Part shown: piece by piece, positions 47,131 through 59,040 of the stretch
Position numbering within the stretch: the first letter of the stretch is position 1
Layout of the letters: each line of letters begins with the position of its first letter
Origin: Cannabis sativa
Taxonomy: Eukaryota; Streptophyta; Magnoliopsida; Rosales; Cannabaceae
Direction of reading: 5' to 3'
DNA length: 64,000 bases
NCBI RefSeq assembly: GCF_029168945.1
Contig: NC_083609.1
Span: 20,457,501 to 20,521,500 of the forward strand
Made by a program: the position numbers and the translations under genes
The notes under the pieces: model-generated
What the model was told of the DNA's origin: nothing
The model's database searches: none
What the model saw: the letters and a program-made list of their open reading frames with translations, nothing else

Positions 47131-50100
47131 TGACAAATCCATATGGATTGTTGATTCTGGATCTACTAACCATGTTTGTTCTTCATTGCAGCTGCTTGAA
47201 ACTTCGGAAAATCTGCACCCAGAAGAGTTAAAGCTTAAAGTTGGAAATGGCGAGTTAGTATCGGTCCAAGCGAAAGGAAAAGCGCGCCTCAAGTTTCAAA
47301 AGAAATTTTTAATTTTAGAAAATGTTTTATTTATTCCAAACTTTAGTAGAAACTTGATTAGTGTTTCATGTTTACAAACGCATCTTTATAAATTGAATTT
47401 TTCAAGTACTATTTTTACAATTTCTCGTAATGGATTTCAATTATGTGTTGCTCACATAGAACAAGGGCTTTATGTTTTGAGACCGAATATACAAATCGCA
47501 CTAAACAATGAACTTTTCAATGTTGCTAGACCTAGAAACCTTAAAAGAAAAGAGATTGATAATGATGAACAAACTTATCTATGGCATTTACGTTTAGGTC
47601 ACGTAGGCTATGATAGGCTCAATAGGCTAACCAAATATGGTCCATTGAAAAATGTCGTCTTAGGTGAATTACCTGTATGTGAGTCTTGCCTAGAATGAAA
47701 GATGACCAAACGTTCTTTCTCTGCAAAGGGAGAGCGTGCCAAACAACCCCTAGGGTTAGTACATTCAGATGTCTGTGGACCCCTGAATGTGAAAGCCCGA
47801 GGTGGTTATGAGTATTTCGTTACTTTCATTGACGATTTCTCTAGATATAGTTTCATTTACCTAATGCAAAAGAAATCTGAAACGTTTGAAAAGTTTCAGG
47901 AATTTCATGCTTTGGCTCAAAACCAATTAGGTAAAACATTAGAGATCTTGCGAACTGATAGGGGTGGAGAGTATATGGATATGCAGTTCAAAGATCATTT
48001 AATTGAACTTGGAATTGAAACTCAATATACTACCCCTAGCACTCCACAACAAAATGGAGTAGCAGAGAGAAGAAATCGCACTCTTTTGGAAATGGTTAGG
48101 TCTATGCTGAGTTATTCAACTTTGTCTACGTCCTTCTGGGGATATGCTATACAGATGGCAAACGACATTCTGAACGTTGTTCCATCTAAAACAGTTCCTA
48201 AGACACTAGTCAAACTATGGAATGGTCGTACACCTAGTTTATGCCATTATAGGATTTGGGGGTGCCCAACTCATGTCTTGAGAAAGAAAGAAGGCAAACT
48301 GGAATCACGAACTGAAGTTTGCATGTTTGTCGGAAATTCTAAAGAGACTAGGGGTGGACTATTTTATAGTTACAAGGATAACAAGGTGTTTGTCTCTACA
48401 AATGCTACTTTCCTTGAAGAAAACTATATTAAAGACTACAAACCGAAAAGTAAAGTTGTGTTAGAGGAAATGCTTTCAGATATAACTCCTTCCAATGTTC
48501 TGTCCTCTTCCACTCTAGAAGAGGATAATCCCACTCCCTCAGTCAAAACAACTGAGAGAACTACAACTAAAGTTCCTGTTCAGAAGATCACCGCTCCTCG
48601 TCGTAGTGGGAGGGTTTCTACTAAACCGTCTCGTTATGGCTTGGATGGTGAAATCAATATGGTGTTGACGGTATTGAAGACGACCCATTAACCTATAAAC
48701 AGACAATGGCAAGTCCAGAACGAAAATGATGGTCAGCCGGCATGGATTCAGAAATGGATTCCATGAAAAAGAACAAAGTCTAGGAATATGTAGACGCACT
48801 CGATGACTATTGTCCAATCGAATGTAAGAGGGCCTACAAGAAGAAAAGAGGCGCTGGAGGCGAAGTCGAAACTTTTAAAGCTAGACTGGTTGCCAAGGGT
48901 TACACCCAAAGAGAAGGTGGGACTATGAGGAAACTTTTAGTCCAGTCACCATGCTCAAATCCATCCAAATTCTTCTCTCCATCGTAGCCGCTTTCGATTA
49001 TGAAATCTGGCAAATGGTGTCAAGACAGCCTTCCTTAATGGAATTCTTAAAGAAACCATCTATATGGAGCAACCAGAAGGCTATGTTCTTCCAGGGCAGG
49101 AAAAGAAAGTTTACAAATTCAATAGATCCATTTATGAACTTAAGCAAGCTTCTCGCTCCTGGAACAAAAGGTTTGATGAAATCATCAAGACCTACGACTT
49201 TCTTCAGAATGAAGATGAACCTTCTGTTTACCAACTCAAGGAAAACCAAGTGGTAGTATTCCTGGTCCTTTATGTAGATGACATTTTGATCATTAGTAAC
49301 AATGTCAAGAAAATGACTGACATCAAGGAATGGCTAGACACGCAATTCGAAATGAAAGATTTGGGTGAAGCTGCCTATGTTCTCGGTATTTAGATTATCA
49401 GAAACCGAAAGAACAGATCCCTTGCTCTCTCTCAAACAACTTACATTGATAAGGTTTTAGAGAGATTCTCAATGACAATCACCAAAGGGGCGACTATGCC
49501 TTCTAGATATGGTATCCGTCTATCTAAGGAACAATGTCCCACTGATCCTCAAGAGATAGAGGACATGAGAAGGATTCGTTATGCTTCTTCAGTTGGGAGT
49601 TTAATGTATGTAATGTTATGCACTAGACCTGACATCTGTTATGCAGTAGGAATCGTGAGTTGGTATCAGACATATCCAGGACAGGAACATTGGAATGCTG
49701 TTAAGCATATCTTGAAGTACTTGAAGAGTACAAGACAATTCGTGTTAGTCTACAAGGGTGGTGCTTTAAATCCCGTAGGCTATACTGATTCAGATTTCCA
49801 AGCATGTCTTGATAACAGGAAATCTACATCTGGGATGGTGTTTACTCTTGGGGGTGGAGCAGTTGTTTTGAGAAGTGCTAAACAAACTAGGATTTCAAAC
49901 TCTACCATGGAGGCAGAATACATAGCTGCTGCAGAGGATGCAAAAGAAATTGTCTTGGTGAGAAAGTTCTTCACAGGTCTCAGTGTCGTCCCTGGAATGG
50001 AAAAACCATTGGTTTTGCTTTGTGATAACACTGGAGCCATAGCCAACAGTAAAGAGCCTCGAAGCCACAAGAGAAGCAAGCATCTCGAAAGGAAGTATAA

Positions 50101-50248
50101 CATCATCAGAGAATATGAGGCAAGAGGGGATGTACTGGTGGAAAAAGTTGACACAGAGGACAACCTAGTTGATCCATTCACCAAAGTCTTAGCAGGAACT
50201 GCATTTGAAAAGCACCGCCAGAATTTAGGATTAATTGAAATGTACTGA
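47131..50248 (+). pseudogene. copia pol of element D (PR-IN-RT-RNase H)
   Basis: The best-preserved gene of the window. Domains in order: protease WIVDSGSTNHVC (47144-47179); GAG-pre-integrase LWHLRLGHVGYDRLNRL (47580); CESCLE with a TGA at 47696 replacing the usual Gly; integrase core with HSDVCGPL, RTDRGGEYMDM and STPQQNGVAERRNRTLLE, so D, D and E are present; RT with DDPLTYKQTMASPER, FKARLVAKGYTQREGG, EQPEGYVLPGQEKKVYK and the active site LYVDDILI (49269-49292); and RNase H with YTDSDFQACLDNRKSTSG, STMEAEYIAAAEDA, LLCDNTGAI and the end LGLIEMY at 50248. A frameshift lies at about 48670, with stops at 48747 and 48781, a further shift near 48920-49060, and a TAG at 49391. It is dead, but only by a handful of lesions, unlike elements A-C. 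Wording is that of plant copia (SIRE/Tork-like), lineage not resolved. Confidence 0.92.
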
Positions 50249-50265
50249 TTAGTTTTATATTAGTG

Positions 50266-50277
50266 CAAGTGGGAGTT
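50266..50277 (+). promoter_or_regulatory. polypurine tract of element D
   Basis: AAGTGGGAGTTT immediately before the LTR, 18 bases after the pol stop. The same tract precedes the LTRs of elements A, B and C in reverse. Confidence 0.78.
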
Positions 50278-52125
50278 TGTTGGGTTTTATGCCCTAAATA
50301 AAACTCCATTTCAATGTAATCTCTATTATTCAATATCAATAAAGAAATAGAAGTATTTTCATCACTCATTTGTGTGTCATTTGGTTCATGTTATCATTTA
50401 ATTGTTTATTTGATTTATAAATTCATCCAAACCCATTTCACATTTATATTCTCGTTTATTGTGTTGTCAGCACAGTGGAAAGTAATCAAGATTATGTGAT
50501 TAACTATATTCCTAGATTTATCAGTACACAGGGTTTAACTGATATGTGAATCTACAACATAGTTTACTTGTACCTTAGATAAGTGCTATGTTCTTTCCAG
50601 AGCATTGGTTAAAGTAAAGCTTTGGTTGGGTGCATGTAGTATGCATCGGAAGGGACCGATATTGAACTTTGAATCAGATATATTAAACTTACCGTAATAT
50701 CTATTCAATTCAATATCACCTAGTTGATCCTAGATTAAATGATCTTAATCCTGATATGGTTATGTTCAATCTCAAGAGTATTACACATGTTCTTTGATTT
50801 GTTAGTTAAGCCTACTTTTTGGTCAGGGTGATACGTACATTTTGGGAACATGGTAGTACAATTGAGTGGGAGCGCTAAACATAGATATGGAATCTATAGC
50901 TTTTATCTAGCAAATAGAAGTGAAATGATGATTTCCTTTAAGCTTGGCTAAATAGAGATAAATGGTTGAGTACTCATTTTAGTTCACTGAAATATCATTT
51001 ATACGTTGCTAAATGTTTTAAGAATAAAATACATTGAAGGGTGTAACGGTAATTTAATCCCTATACTATGTAGATCATCTATAGAGGATCATTGATTATT
51101 AGAATTATAACGATGGATAATTGTTAGCGTATCTATATGGTGGAACATATAGAGCGTTCTACATAGCTGAGAGTGAAATTCCAAGTTCTATGCGTGGATG
51201 CAACAAGGAATTAATCAGTCAGTGAATTTACTTGGTAAGTTCTTGGTCTGCTTATTGGAACTCGGATATATAGGCCCATGGTCCCCATACTAGTTGAGAC
51301 AATACTACTTGTAACACTCAGTTAATTGATTTTGATTAATCAATTATATTTCTAAAATTAGACTATGTCTAGTTTATGAATTTTCACTGAGCAATGGCAA
51401 AATTGTGAAGAAATAGTTTCTAGGGCTTATTTGTTAATTAAGAGACTTTGGTTAGTCTAATTAATAAATATATTAAATGACATTATTATTTAATAATTAA
51501 TTTATAGTTATTAAATAATTGGAATTGACATTTAAATGGTTAAATTAGAAAATTGGTGATTTTGAGAAAATGAGATGTTGAAATGATAAAACAGCGAAAT
51601 TGCTAAAGTGTCGCCCATTATCCTATACCTTGGCCGGCCACTTATGTAGGTGTTTATCATTTATTTTTTCATTATTTTAATGCCAAATAAATCAAACCTA
51701 ACCCTAGGTGGTTGACTATAAATAGGTAGTGATGGATTCAGGAAAAGATGATGCATCTTATTCCTTCAGAGAAAAACTGGGTGCCTTCTTCCCTAACCTA
51801 GCCGCCACCCTCTCTCCCTCTTCTCCGCTTCTAAAATCTGAACCCTTGAGTGATAGAGTGAGTGCCCACACACATCAAGTGGTACCTTAATCATAGTGTG
51901 GAAGATTGTGAAGAATCCTGATTCAAGAGAAGGACATTCGGGCTCAGATCTTGGTGATACTCTACGACAGAAAGGATACAAGGGTTAGAAATCTGAGTGG
52001 AAGGAGACATTAAATTCCGCTGCAACCACTGTAAGGTTTCTCATAATTTATATGTGTTTATTTAATATTGTTTTAAACAACATACTTGTTAGTAAATCTA
52101 AGATCCTGGTAAAATAATTCCAACA
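50278..52125 (+). repeat. 3' LTR of copia element D
   Basis: 1,848 bases from TGTTGGGTTTTATGCCC to ...TAATTCCAACA. A TATA box, CTATAAATAG, lies at 51716-51725. It follows the PPT and interrupts the antisense ORF of the second Tat element at 52126. Confidence 0.92.
51716..51725 (+). promoter_or_regulatory. TATA box in LTR of element D
   Basis: CTATAAATAG in the middle of the LTR, conserved at the same place in element B. Confidence 0.6.
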
Positions 52126-52856
52126 TGAACTGGGCCGGGCAAAGGCCGAAGAAGTCTGCCACATTCTTGAAGTATTGATGCAAAGGCATCAACGCCCCTT
52201 GCTGGGCATGGGCACCCGACCAGGCGCACATCCCCCTTTCAGGGTTTGTGGCACGATTGTTGTGGGCGGGAATGTAGCAATCCAATTCGTCCAGGTATTC
52301 GCCCTGGTCGAGAGTCCGAAGGCGCGCTTCAGTAACCCTAGACGGAGGGCTTACCCACCTTGCGCCCAAGCCACCTTGCCTTCTATGAGGAACTGCGGCA
52401 GTAAGTTCCTCACTGATGTAGTCCACGCCCTCAACCAGGACATCTCCGTCAGCATCGATTGGCTCCCCAGCCTCGTTGTACTCCCCATAGTTTGGGGGTT
52501 CAACCTCTGCCTCTTCCACTGCCTCGGAGGAACTGCTAGGACGTACATCATCCTGCTCCTCAATTCGCTAGACCTCAGCGTCCCCTTCTTAATCCCCCTC
52601 CACCTGGGATGCTGGATCCTATTCGGCACTGGGTAAAGTGGAGTGTCGAGCCACTTGGGGATCAGATGTGTCAGCCAGACGCGTTGTTTTTCGTTGTACG
52701 AGCCATCATTCTATGGCTAGGTATAAGGTTTGGGGGAGACTGTCCTTCACTAGAAGAAGGTGGGCTAGAATGAAGACGAGGATGATCCTCGTGCAAAAGT
52801 TGAAGCAGGTCCTGGTCGATCCGATGTTCGCTCTCCCAAAACTCACCTTGGTTCAT
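52126..52856 (-). pseudogene. antisense extra ORF of Tat element 2 (N-terminal part)
   Basis: Minus-strand frame opening at ATG 52856 (MNQGEFWESEHRIDQDLLQL). After a shift near 52600-52670 an acidic stretch follows (EEAEVEPPNYGEYNEAGEP), then the conserved block YLDELDCYIPAHNNRATNP, GMCAWSGAHAQQGALMPLHQ and YFKNVADFFGLCPAQF. This block is cut by the copia LTR end at 52125. It parallels the antisense ORF of Tat element 1 (13762-15960) and is better preserved and more GC-rich. Function is unknown. Confidence 0.7.
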
Positions 52857-53576
52857 CTACAAAAGACAACACACAAGATGAGTGTTTGGTCGGAATATCG
52901 AACGATAAACAAACAAATATGCCGACCAGGAGTACTCAACAGATTCAAGAACAAGAATGTTCAAAGAAAAGTCAAAACTCAAAAAGTTTGAAATTTTCTC
53001 AAGTTAGGGCAAAAAATTTCATGAAGCTTAGAATAAGCAAGATGAAAGACAGACATTACGCAGTTCAAAAAGCAAGCATTATGGACTGTAAAATCGCATG
53101 AATCCATGACAAAGAAGAATCGCAGAGTTTCTGAACCTAGGGTTTCCTAAATATTTTCTACAGTAAAGTCGAAGGTACATTCAAAATGTAAACATGTAAA
53201 AATAAGCATAAAGGAAATCGAAAACTTACTCAAGAGTCAAATATCTGGGTTCGAGCAACATCAATCCAACAAGCAGTTTTGATGAAGGCACTTCAGCAAA
53301 CTTGAAGCCAAGAACCTCTCTTTTCGCTGTGAACTCACTTAGCAAAGAAGGATGGTGAAAATGAGTTTATGTGACAATGTTGGTTGGTATTTATAGGCAA
53401 GTCACAGAAAGAGGTAATCATTTCAAAGGAACCTCAGACGCCTCAGTTTCCCTCCTTAAAAGCAAATATGGGAAATAAAAAATAATCAAGTGCAGCCGTC
53501 AGCCGTGGTGAGAGAAAATTGGATTTTGAAATATTAATTGTCAGAGCATTTATTAGCCAAAAACTGAAGGGACGCC
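52857..53576. other. spacer of Tat element 2
   Basis: No gene was seen. It lies between the antisense ORF start and the repeat array, equivalent to 15961-16657 of Tat element 1. Confidence 0.55.
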
Positions 53577-54180
53577 CAGCCAGCCTCACATCGAGTCTCA
53601 GACAGTTGCGCTTGATACGTGTCCCCATCCAAAGGTGAAAGAAACTGGGATGAAGTCTACACGCAACTTCGGAAGTCCTGTACAGACTTGGGGGGCAAAT
53701 GTTATCCCAATTTTTGTACTTTGACGTGGCATCGCATAATAGTGACACGTGGAATCAACATGAAGTGTCCCCCAAGTCTGTACAGGACTTTCGAAGTTGC
53801 GTGTAGACAGTCGCGCTTGACACGTGTCCCCATCCAAAGGCGAAAGAAACTGGGATGAAGTCTACACGCAACTTCGAAAGTCCTGTACAGACTTGGGGGG
53901 CAAATGTTATCCCAATTTTTGTACTTTGACGTGGCATCGCATAATAGTGACACGTGGAATCAACTTGGAGTGTCCCCCAAGTCTGTACAGGACTTTCGAA
54001 GTTGCGTGTACACAGTCGCGCTTGACACGTGTCCCCATCCAAAGGCGAAAGAAACTGGGATGAAGTCTACACGCAACTTCGAAAGTCCTGTACAGACTTG
54101 GGGGGCAAATGTTATCCCAATTTTTGTACTTTGACGTGGCATCGCATAATAGTGACATGTGGAATCAACTTGGAGTGTCT
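53577..54180 (+). repeat. 205-bp tandem repeat, ~2.9 copies, spanning the Tat PPT/LTR junction
   Basis: The LTR start TGTTATCCCAATTTTTG occurs at 53700, 53905 and 54110, a period of exactly 205. Each unit holds the PPT (cttggggggcaaa), the LTR start, and an inverted repeat of about 35 bases. The left arm (acacgcaacttcgaaagtcc...) and right arm (...ggactttcgaagttgcgtgt) flank the junction. The many overlapping two-strand ORFs here come from this repeat. Confidence 0.88.
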
Positions 54181-54782
54181 GCTAAGAGGGAACAGTCCGA
54201 GCAGGATGCCTCGTTGGCATGCCCAGAGCAAAGCAATCAGCAATCCGCGCAGGGCAACCAACACTTACCGAATTCAGCTTTGGCATTATGAGTCATCAAC
54301 GAAATCCCTATAACTTGGGGATCATATTACAGGGATATGGCATACACACGATCCCACAATCAGTGTATTCTACATCAATCCCACGATCTTTGTGTTCTAC
54401 ATTAATCCCACGATCTTTCTGTTTATACAAATTGTAACGAGAAGGGAAAGACTTCCTCTCCAAGTTGAAAGCCCTATAAATAGTGATGCATGTTCACTGG
54501 GCAAAAGGTCGCAAACAGTTTATTCGATACTATATTATAAAGATATTGTCTAAGAATTACATATTCAGAGATACTGTTGTAAGAGCTATAAGAAAAGGAA
54601 CATTTCTCCTTGTTCTTAAGTCAATACAAATAACGAGGATTAGGCTATTACTGAACTGCTCGGGGCTGAACCTCTATAAAATTCTTGTGTCTTTATATTG
54701 CTTTATCATATATCGATTGCTATAAATCACTTATCGCTTACTAAATTAGACTCGTTGTCATTGGCTAAAAGCGAGGTCAACA
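54110..54782 (+). repeat. 3' LTR of Tat element 2
   Basis: Counted from the last LTR start at 54110 it is 673 bases, ending ...GCGAGGTCAACA. If the true start is the first copy (53700) it is 1,083 bases. It has a TATA box at 54474-54483 and 'tcccacgatctttgtgttct'-type short direct repeats at 54350-54420. Confidence 0.72.
54474..54483 (+). promoter_or_regulatory. TATA box of Tat element 2 LTR
   Basis: CTATAAATAG, about 300 bases before the LTR end; the predicted RNA start would be near 54510. Confidence 0.55.
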
Positions 54783-55670
54783 GTAACTATTTAAAATATG
54801 AAATTGAGGGATTAGTAGGTAATGTACATTTATCTAATTGGGTAAAGATCCCCATCATATATCTAGGAGAGGCAATTACACACAGACAACTTTTCATTCC
54901 AGGGAAGCACGAAGCCATAAATCTTCCTCAGAGAGTATATCATCCAGAAGCTCCTAGAATACAAGCTTCAAATGCACAAGCCCTTTAAGGGGCACATAAC
55001 GATTTGGTAACTTCAATAATTGTAGCCCCCGATCCTGGAAATCTGTACCCTCTAGGAGCTGCTTCGCCAATCTTAGATGGTCATGTAGTAACTATTTTTG
55101 GTGAACCTCATATTGCCAAAAGCACCTGAAATGCGCAAAAGAGGCAGTTGAATGAGTTGAGCCAAAACGAAGCTTGCCACCTGCTATAGTCACCTGCCCA
55201 TCCTCCAAGGATGATGAATTTGCCAATTCCTTTACAAAAGATGATGCTAGGCATGTACCATTCCCTCACAATGACCCTCTAGTTATAGAGGCTCAAATAG
55301 CAAATAAAACAGTTTACAGAATCCTCGTAGATAATGGAAGCTCTTTGAATATCATTTTTAAAATAGCCTTCCAAGCCATTGGTCTGGTAAAAGCCAATCT
55401 ATTATCATGCCCGATTCAACTGTAAGGTTTTAACAGAGACACATTGATCTCCATGGGAAAAATACAATTTTTGATTATAATAAATGGGGAAGTTCCCGGA
55501 AGCAATGCAATATCATCTTTTAAGTGCAACACGTTTGTTATAGTAAATTTCCCTTTTACTTACAATGCCATCCTGGGAAGACCATTTTGAATGGATCTTG
55601 GAGTGGTAACATCCATCTGACATTTGTTCTTAAAGTTTCCAAGCAATACCGAAAGTATTGGGACAATTTG
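54783..55670 (+). pseudogene. Ty3/gypsy Tat gag end and protease remnant
   Basis: Joined frames give the C-terminal gag linker (GHVVTIFGEPHIAKST), then [13 protein letters not shown] and [20 protein letters not shown]. The protease follows with active site [14 protein letters not shown] (55320-55360; Tat elements use DNGS-type motifs), GEVPGSNAISSFKCN, FPFTYNAILGRPF and LKFPSNTESIGTI. Stops lie at 54988 and 55423, among others. No PBS lies between the LTR end and this sequence, so it is more likely another Tat copy hit by element 2 than the start of a tandem copy. Confidence 0.75.
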
Positions 55671-57461
55671 AGGACTAAATGTGACTATTAATCACAATAA
55701 AAAGTTACTTCTGACTAAAACATAGTGTTTAGATACAAGTTGTCACTAATTTAGTTTTAGACTCAAAATGTATTGTCGTTAAAAACATATTTAGTCACAA
55801 CAAATTGTAATTTTTGTGACTAATACCTTTAGCCATAGATATTTTAGCCACAACATAGGAATAATGATTTATAGTTAGTCATAGCTTTTTAACTTTTAGT
55901 CAAAAATTTTATTGTGAAATTTGTGACTAAAAGTAAAAAAATTTGTAATGGTTGTCGTGGGTTGTCATGAGGAACCGAGGAGCAATGGAGAGATAGACAG
56001 TGAGAGAATGCGATAGACGGTGGAGGGTGTGGGTGAGTTTGTCTAAGTGGAAGATAGAGTGAGTTTGAGAGGAGAGGGGGTAGTGGGTGTGTCGCTGGAG
56101 TGAGAAAAAGTGAGTTTGAGAGGAGAGGGGGTAGTGGGTGTGTCGCTGGAGTGAGAAAAAGTGAGTTTGAGAGAGGAAGGAGTTAAAGAGTTGGAGAGAG
56201 AAAATTTGTTTGAAAATATTAGAGGTATTTTAAAGTTAAAAAATATTAGAAGTATATAATTTTAAAATGGGTCGTATATTAAGAGATCATGGGTATGGTT
56301 TGTCAAAATTTCCTTTTAATAAATACCATATTAATAATTATCTCAAAATGAAATAATAATTTTCTTCTTGTTGCATTATTATTAGGGAAATTACTTCATA
56401 TATTGTTTTTTTTATTATTTTTTTAATTTACGGTTTGAGTTTTTAAAGTAGTTGCAGCGGTAGTTGCAATAGAGGTTTCTATACGATTTTTTGTTACAAT
56501 TTAGGTTGCCGCGCTAATTGCAATAGGGGTTTTTATGTAAAATTCCGTAAAAATACATAAAAAAAAAACTGTTTTGAAGTGTAAAAATAAAAAAACTCAT
56601 TATTATTATTATCATTTTTTCAAAGAATTATAATCTTTGTTGTCATTACAAAAACATAAGTTTTGAATGTTAGTAAATTATTCAGAGTTTTAAAAAAATC
56701 ATAAAACATTCACTATATAATTATAATAAATAATTTCATAATATGTTTTCCGAGATTGTAATTTCAAATTATTATATAGCAATTTTTTTTTTAAAAAAAA
56801 GAATACTCTATTCAAGAGTAACCTCTAATTTTGTTTAAACAGTTATTAGTACGAACAACATCTAAACTGTAATTTGTCTTTTATTTTTTATGTCCTGTAT
56901 TAAGGAAATATACTTCCTTATTTAGAAAACATACCTCTATATAAGAATAATTTTATTTTAATAAAATACATGTATATAGTTCATAAATTTTTTTATGTAC
57001 AATTAATAATTTTATCCCAATTTGTAATACACATATAAATATTATATATATACTAAAAAATAATTTTATTATTATTTACTCTTAAGAATTATTTATTGTT
57101 ATTGTTGTTACATTGATATATATCTTTTGTGCTTTATTTTTTTTACTTGTAGTGTAACTCAATTTAGTTATAACCTCTAAATTAAAATATAATTTGCTTA
57201 GTCCTAAGTTTATTTTTGGATAGAAATGCTACTTTATATACAATTGATATTTTAATGTAAAAAATAGCAATTTAAAAATTAATACATATGATATAAATAT
57301 ATTTGAAAACATAATAAATGAAATGTATATTCTATTCTTATATGTATAAAGAAAATATATTTTTTTATAAAAAAAAAAAATCAAACTTTTGTTTCTATAT
57401 ACAATTTTTTTTGGATTTTTTTTAAATTTGTTATTTTTTTTGTTTTATTTATTATAGGCTA
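55671..57461. other. AT-rich intergenic segment with short direct duplications
   Basis: No gene was recognised. 55680-55950 has recurring 'tgactaa' phrases in both orientations, perhaps an old MITE. 55970-56190 is unusually G-rich and carries a 51-base tandem repeat. The rest is AT-rich. Confidence 0.5.
56059..56160 (+). repeat. 51-bp tandem duplication
   Basis: Two identical units (56059-56109, 56110-56160) beginning gtgagtttgagaggagaggg, with a partial third unit at 56161-56173. Confidence 0.88.
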
Positions 57462-58128
57462 ATTAGTAATTTTTCCCCCTGAACTTTGACATGTACTAAA
57501 TCGTGCCCCTGAACTTTTTGGCCGTTAAAAATTCCTCCTGAATTATTGAGATTGTTAAATTTAAGGACTTTTGTCTAATTTTAGTAAAAAAATTCTAACA
57601 TGGATGAAAGTTCAAGGGGTATGATTTAGTACATATCAAAGTTTGAAGGGCATGATTTAGTAGATATCAAAGTCTCGGGGGTATGATTTAGTACATATCA
57701 AAGTTTGAAGGGCATGATTTAGTAGATATCAACAGCTCATTTTCAAAAACCACACACACATTCCCAACGACAATGTCGTTATTGAAGATTTTTTCAATAA
57801 CAACATTGTCGTTATTGAAAAGAAAAAGTCGTTATTAATTAACTATTTTTTTTAAAAAAAAAAAACTGAATAGCTTTCCCAACGACAGGCAAATGTCGTT
57901 ATTGATACTCTCATTTTTAATGAGGACTTTTAGGCGTTGGTAATAGTGGCGTTGGTATTAACCATTATTCTTGTAGTGACATGAAACAGTAAAATTGAAT
58001 GAAATTAGACAAAAGTCTTTAAATTTAATAATCTTAATAGTTCGAGGGAATTTTTAACGGCCAAAAAAATTCAGGGACACGATTTACTACATGTCAAAGT
58101 TGAGGGGTAAAAATTACAAATTACCCTT
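57462..58128. mobile_element. long-TIR non-autonomous DNA transposon (MULE-like)
   Basis: Left 57462-57600 and right 57990-58128 are inverted repeats of about 125-140 bases ('aactttgacatgta' near both ends, 'tttggccgttaaaaatt' and 'aaggacttttgtctaatttt' inside). No ORF is present. The core contains 'cccaacgacaatgtcgtta' palindromes and a CACTA-like end (attcttgtagtg, 57968-57979), suggesting a second element nested inside. The target duplication was not resolved. Confidence 0.65.
57616..57739 (+). repeat. 62-bp tandem duplication inside the long-TIR element
   Basis: Two units starting 'ggggtatgatttagtacata', at 57616 and 57678, nearly identical. The sequence is itself derived from the TIR phrase. 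Confidence 0.8.
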
Positions 58129-59032
58129 TATTCTAATATAGTGCTAGAGATATAAAATATGAAGAATTTATTTTATTTTTATATTAAATAATTTAATACT
58201 AAAAAAATTTAATAATTGAACCATTCCGCACTATTGCCGATTATATTTGAGGTTTTGTACAAATTAAATTAAAATCAATTTCAATATAAATAAAATAGTG
58301 CGAATTTAATTAGCACTCCAATAATTTATTTGAGAGAAAGGTTGGGAGACGTGGTAAATACTGGCTAACGTGGTAGACGTGAGTGATTTATGAATGAATT
58401 TGGGATGGGTCTCTTTCATAAGAAAAAGAAAGAATTTGAGATATTTGATGTAAATGATTGACAACAAACACATCGCACAGCATTTCCAAAAAAAAAGAAG
58501 AAAAAAAACACATGGTATACAATTCAAATGATAAGTATATCTCCAATTTAAATTGTGTGATGTGTATATTAGGTCAGTTTTAATGTTATAAATTATTTTT
58601 ATAATTGTTTTTTAATTATTTTTAATTTTTATTAGATTTTAAACTAGTTCCTATTCAATTTTTAAATTTTTAAATAAAAAATAAATATTATAGTATACTA
58701 ATTTTAATTAAAATTATTTATGTAATAATTTTAATTATAAGATTATGTATGAAATAATTTTAAAAAAGTAAAATTATACATATTATAATTTTGAATTATG
58801 TGGAGTTTTACTACAAATATTTTAATAATTAAAGTGTCAAAAAATTAATACTAAAATTACCTTGTTTAATAATAAATTAAAAAAAATTAATTAATAATTT
58901 TAATTCATTTAATTTTAAAATAAAATTAAACTTAATTAAAATTTTATAAGAAAATAAAATTTGAAATTACAATCAGATTTCTACTCATTTATTATTTATT
59001 TTTATTTAATTTTAATATATTGTTTAAAGTTG
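58129..59032. other. AT-rich segment, nothing recognised
   Basis: No supportable gene. A 73-residue minus-strand frame at 58306-58527 is low-complexity. Confidence 0.5.
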
Positions 59033-59040
59033 ATTATTAT

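Noticed and set aside
49780..50184. 134-codon minus-strand ORF
   Set aside because: It is the shadow of the RNase H part of copia pol on the plus strand.
52175..52636. 153-codon plus-strand ORF
   Set aside because: It is the shadow of the antisense Tat ORF; the minus strand shows the conserved block also found in Tat element 1.
53577..54180. Regularly spaced repeats suggesting an array of the CRISPR kind
   Set aside because: The repeat is the whole 205-base unit with no distinct spacers, in plant transposon context.
53443..54313. About ten overlapping ORFs of 60-101 codons on both strands
   Set aside because: They are products of the 205-bp tandem, hairpin-containing repeat over the LTR junction; no protein family resemblance.
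54698..54988. 96-codon frame starting in the Tat LTR
   Set aside because: Only its second half follows the gag linker frame; the start lies in the LTR and is not meaningful on its own.
54783..55670. Tandem (LTR-internal-LTR) Tat arrangement
   Set aside because: No primer binding site follows the LTR end at 54782, and the gag sequence starts in mid-domain, so nesting is the simpler reading.
58306..58527. 73-codon minus-strand frame with a hydrophobic stretch
   Set aside because: Low-complexity AT-rich sequence, no start context or homologous wording.
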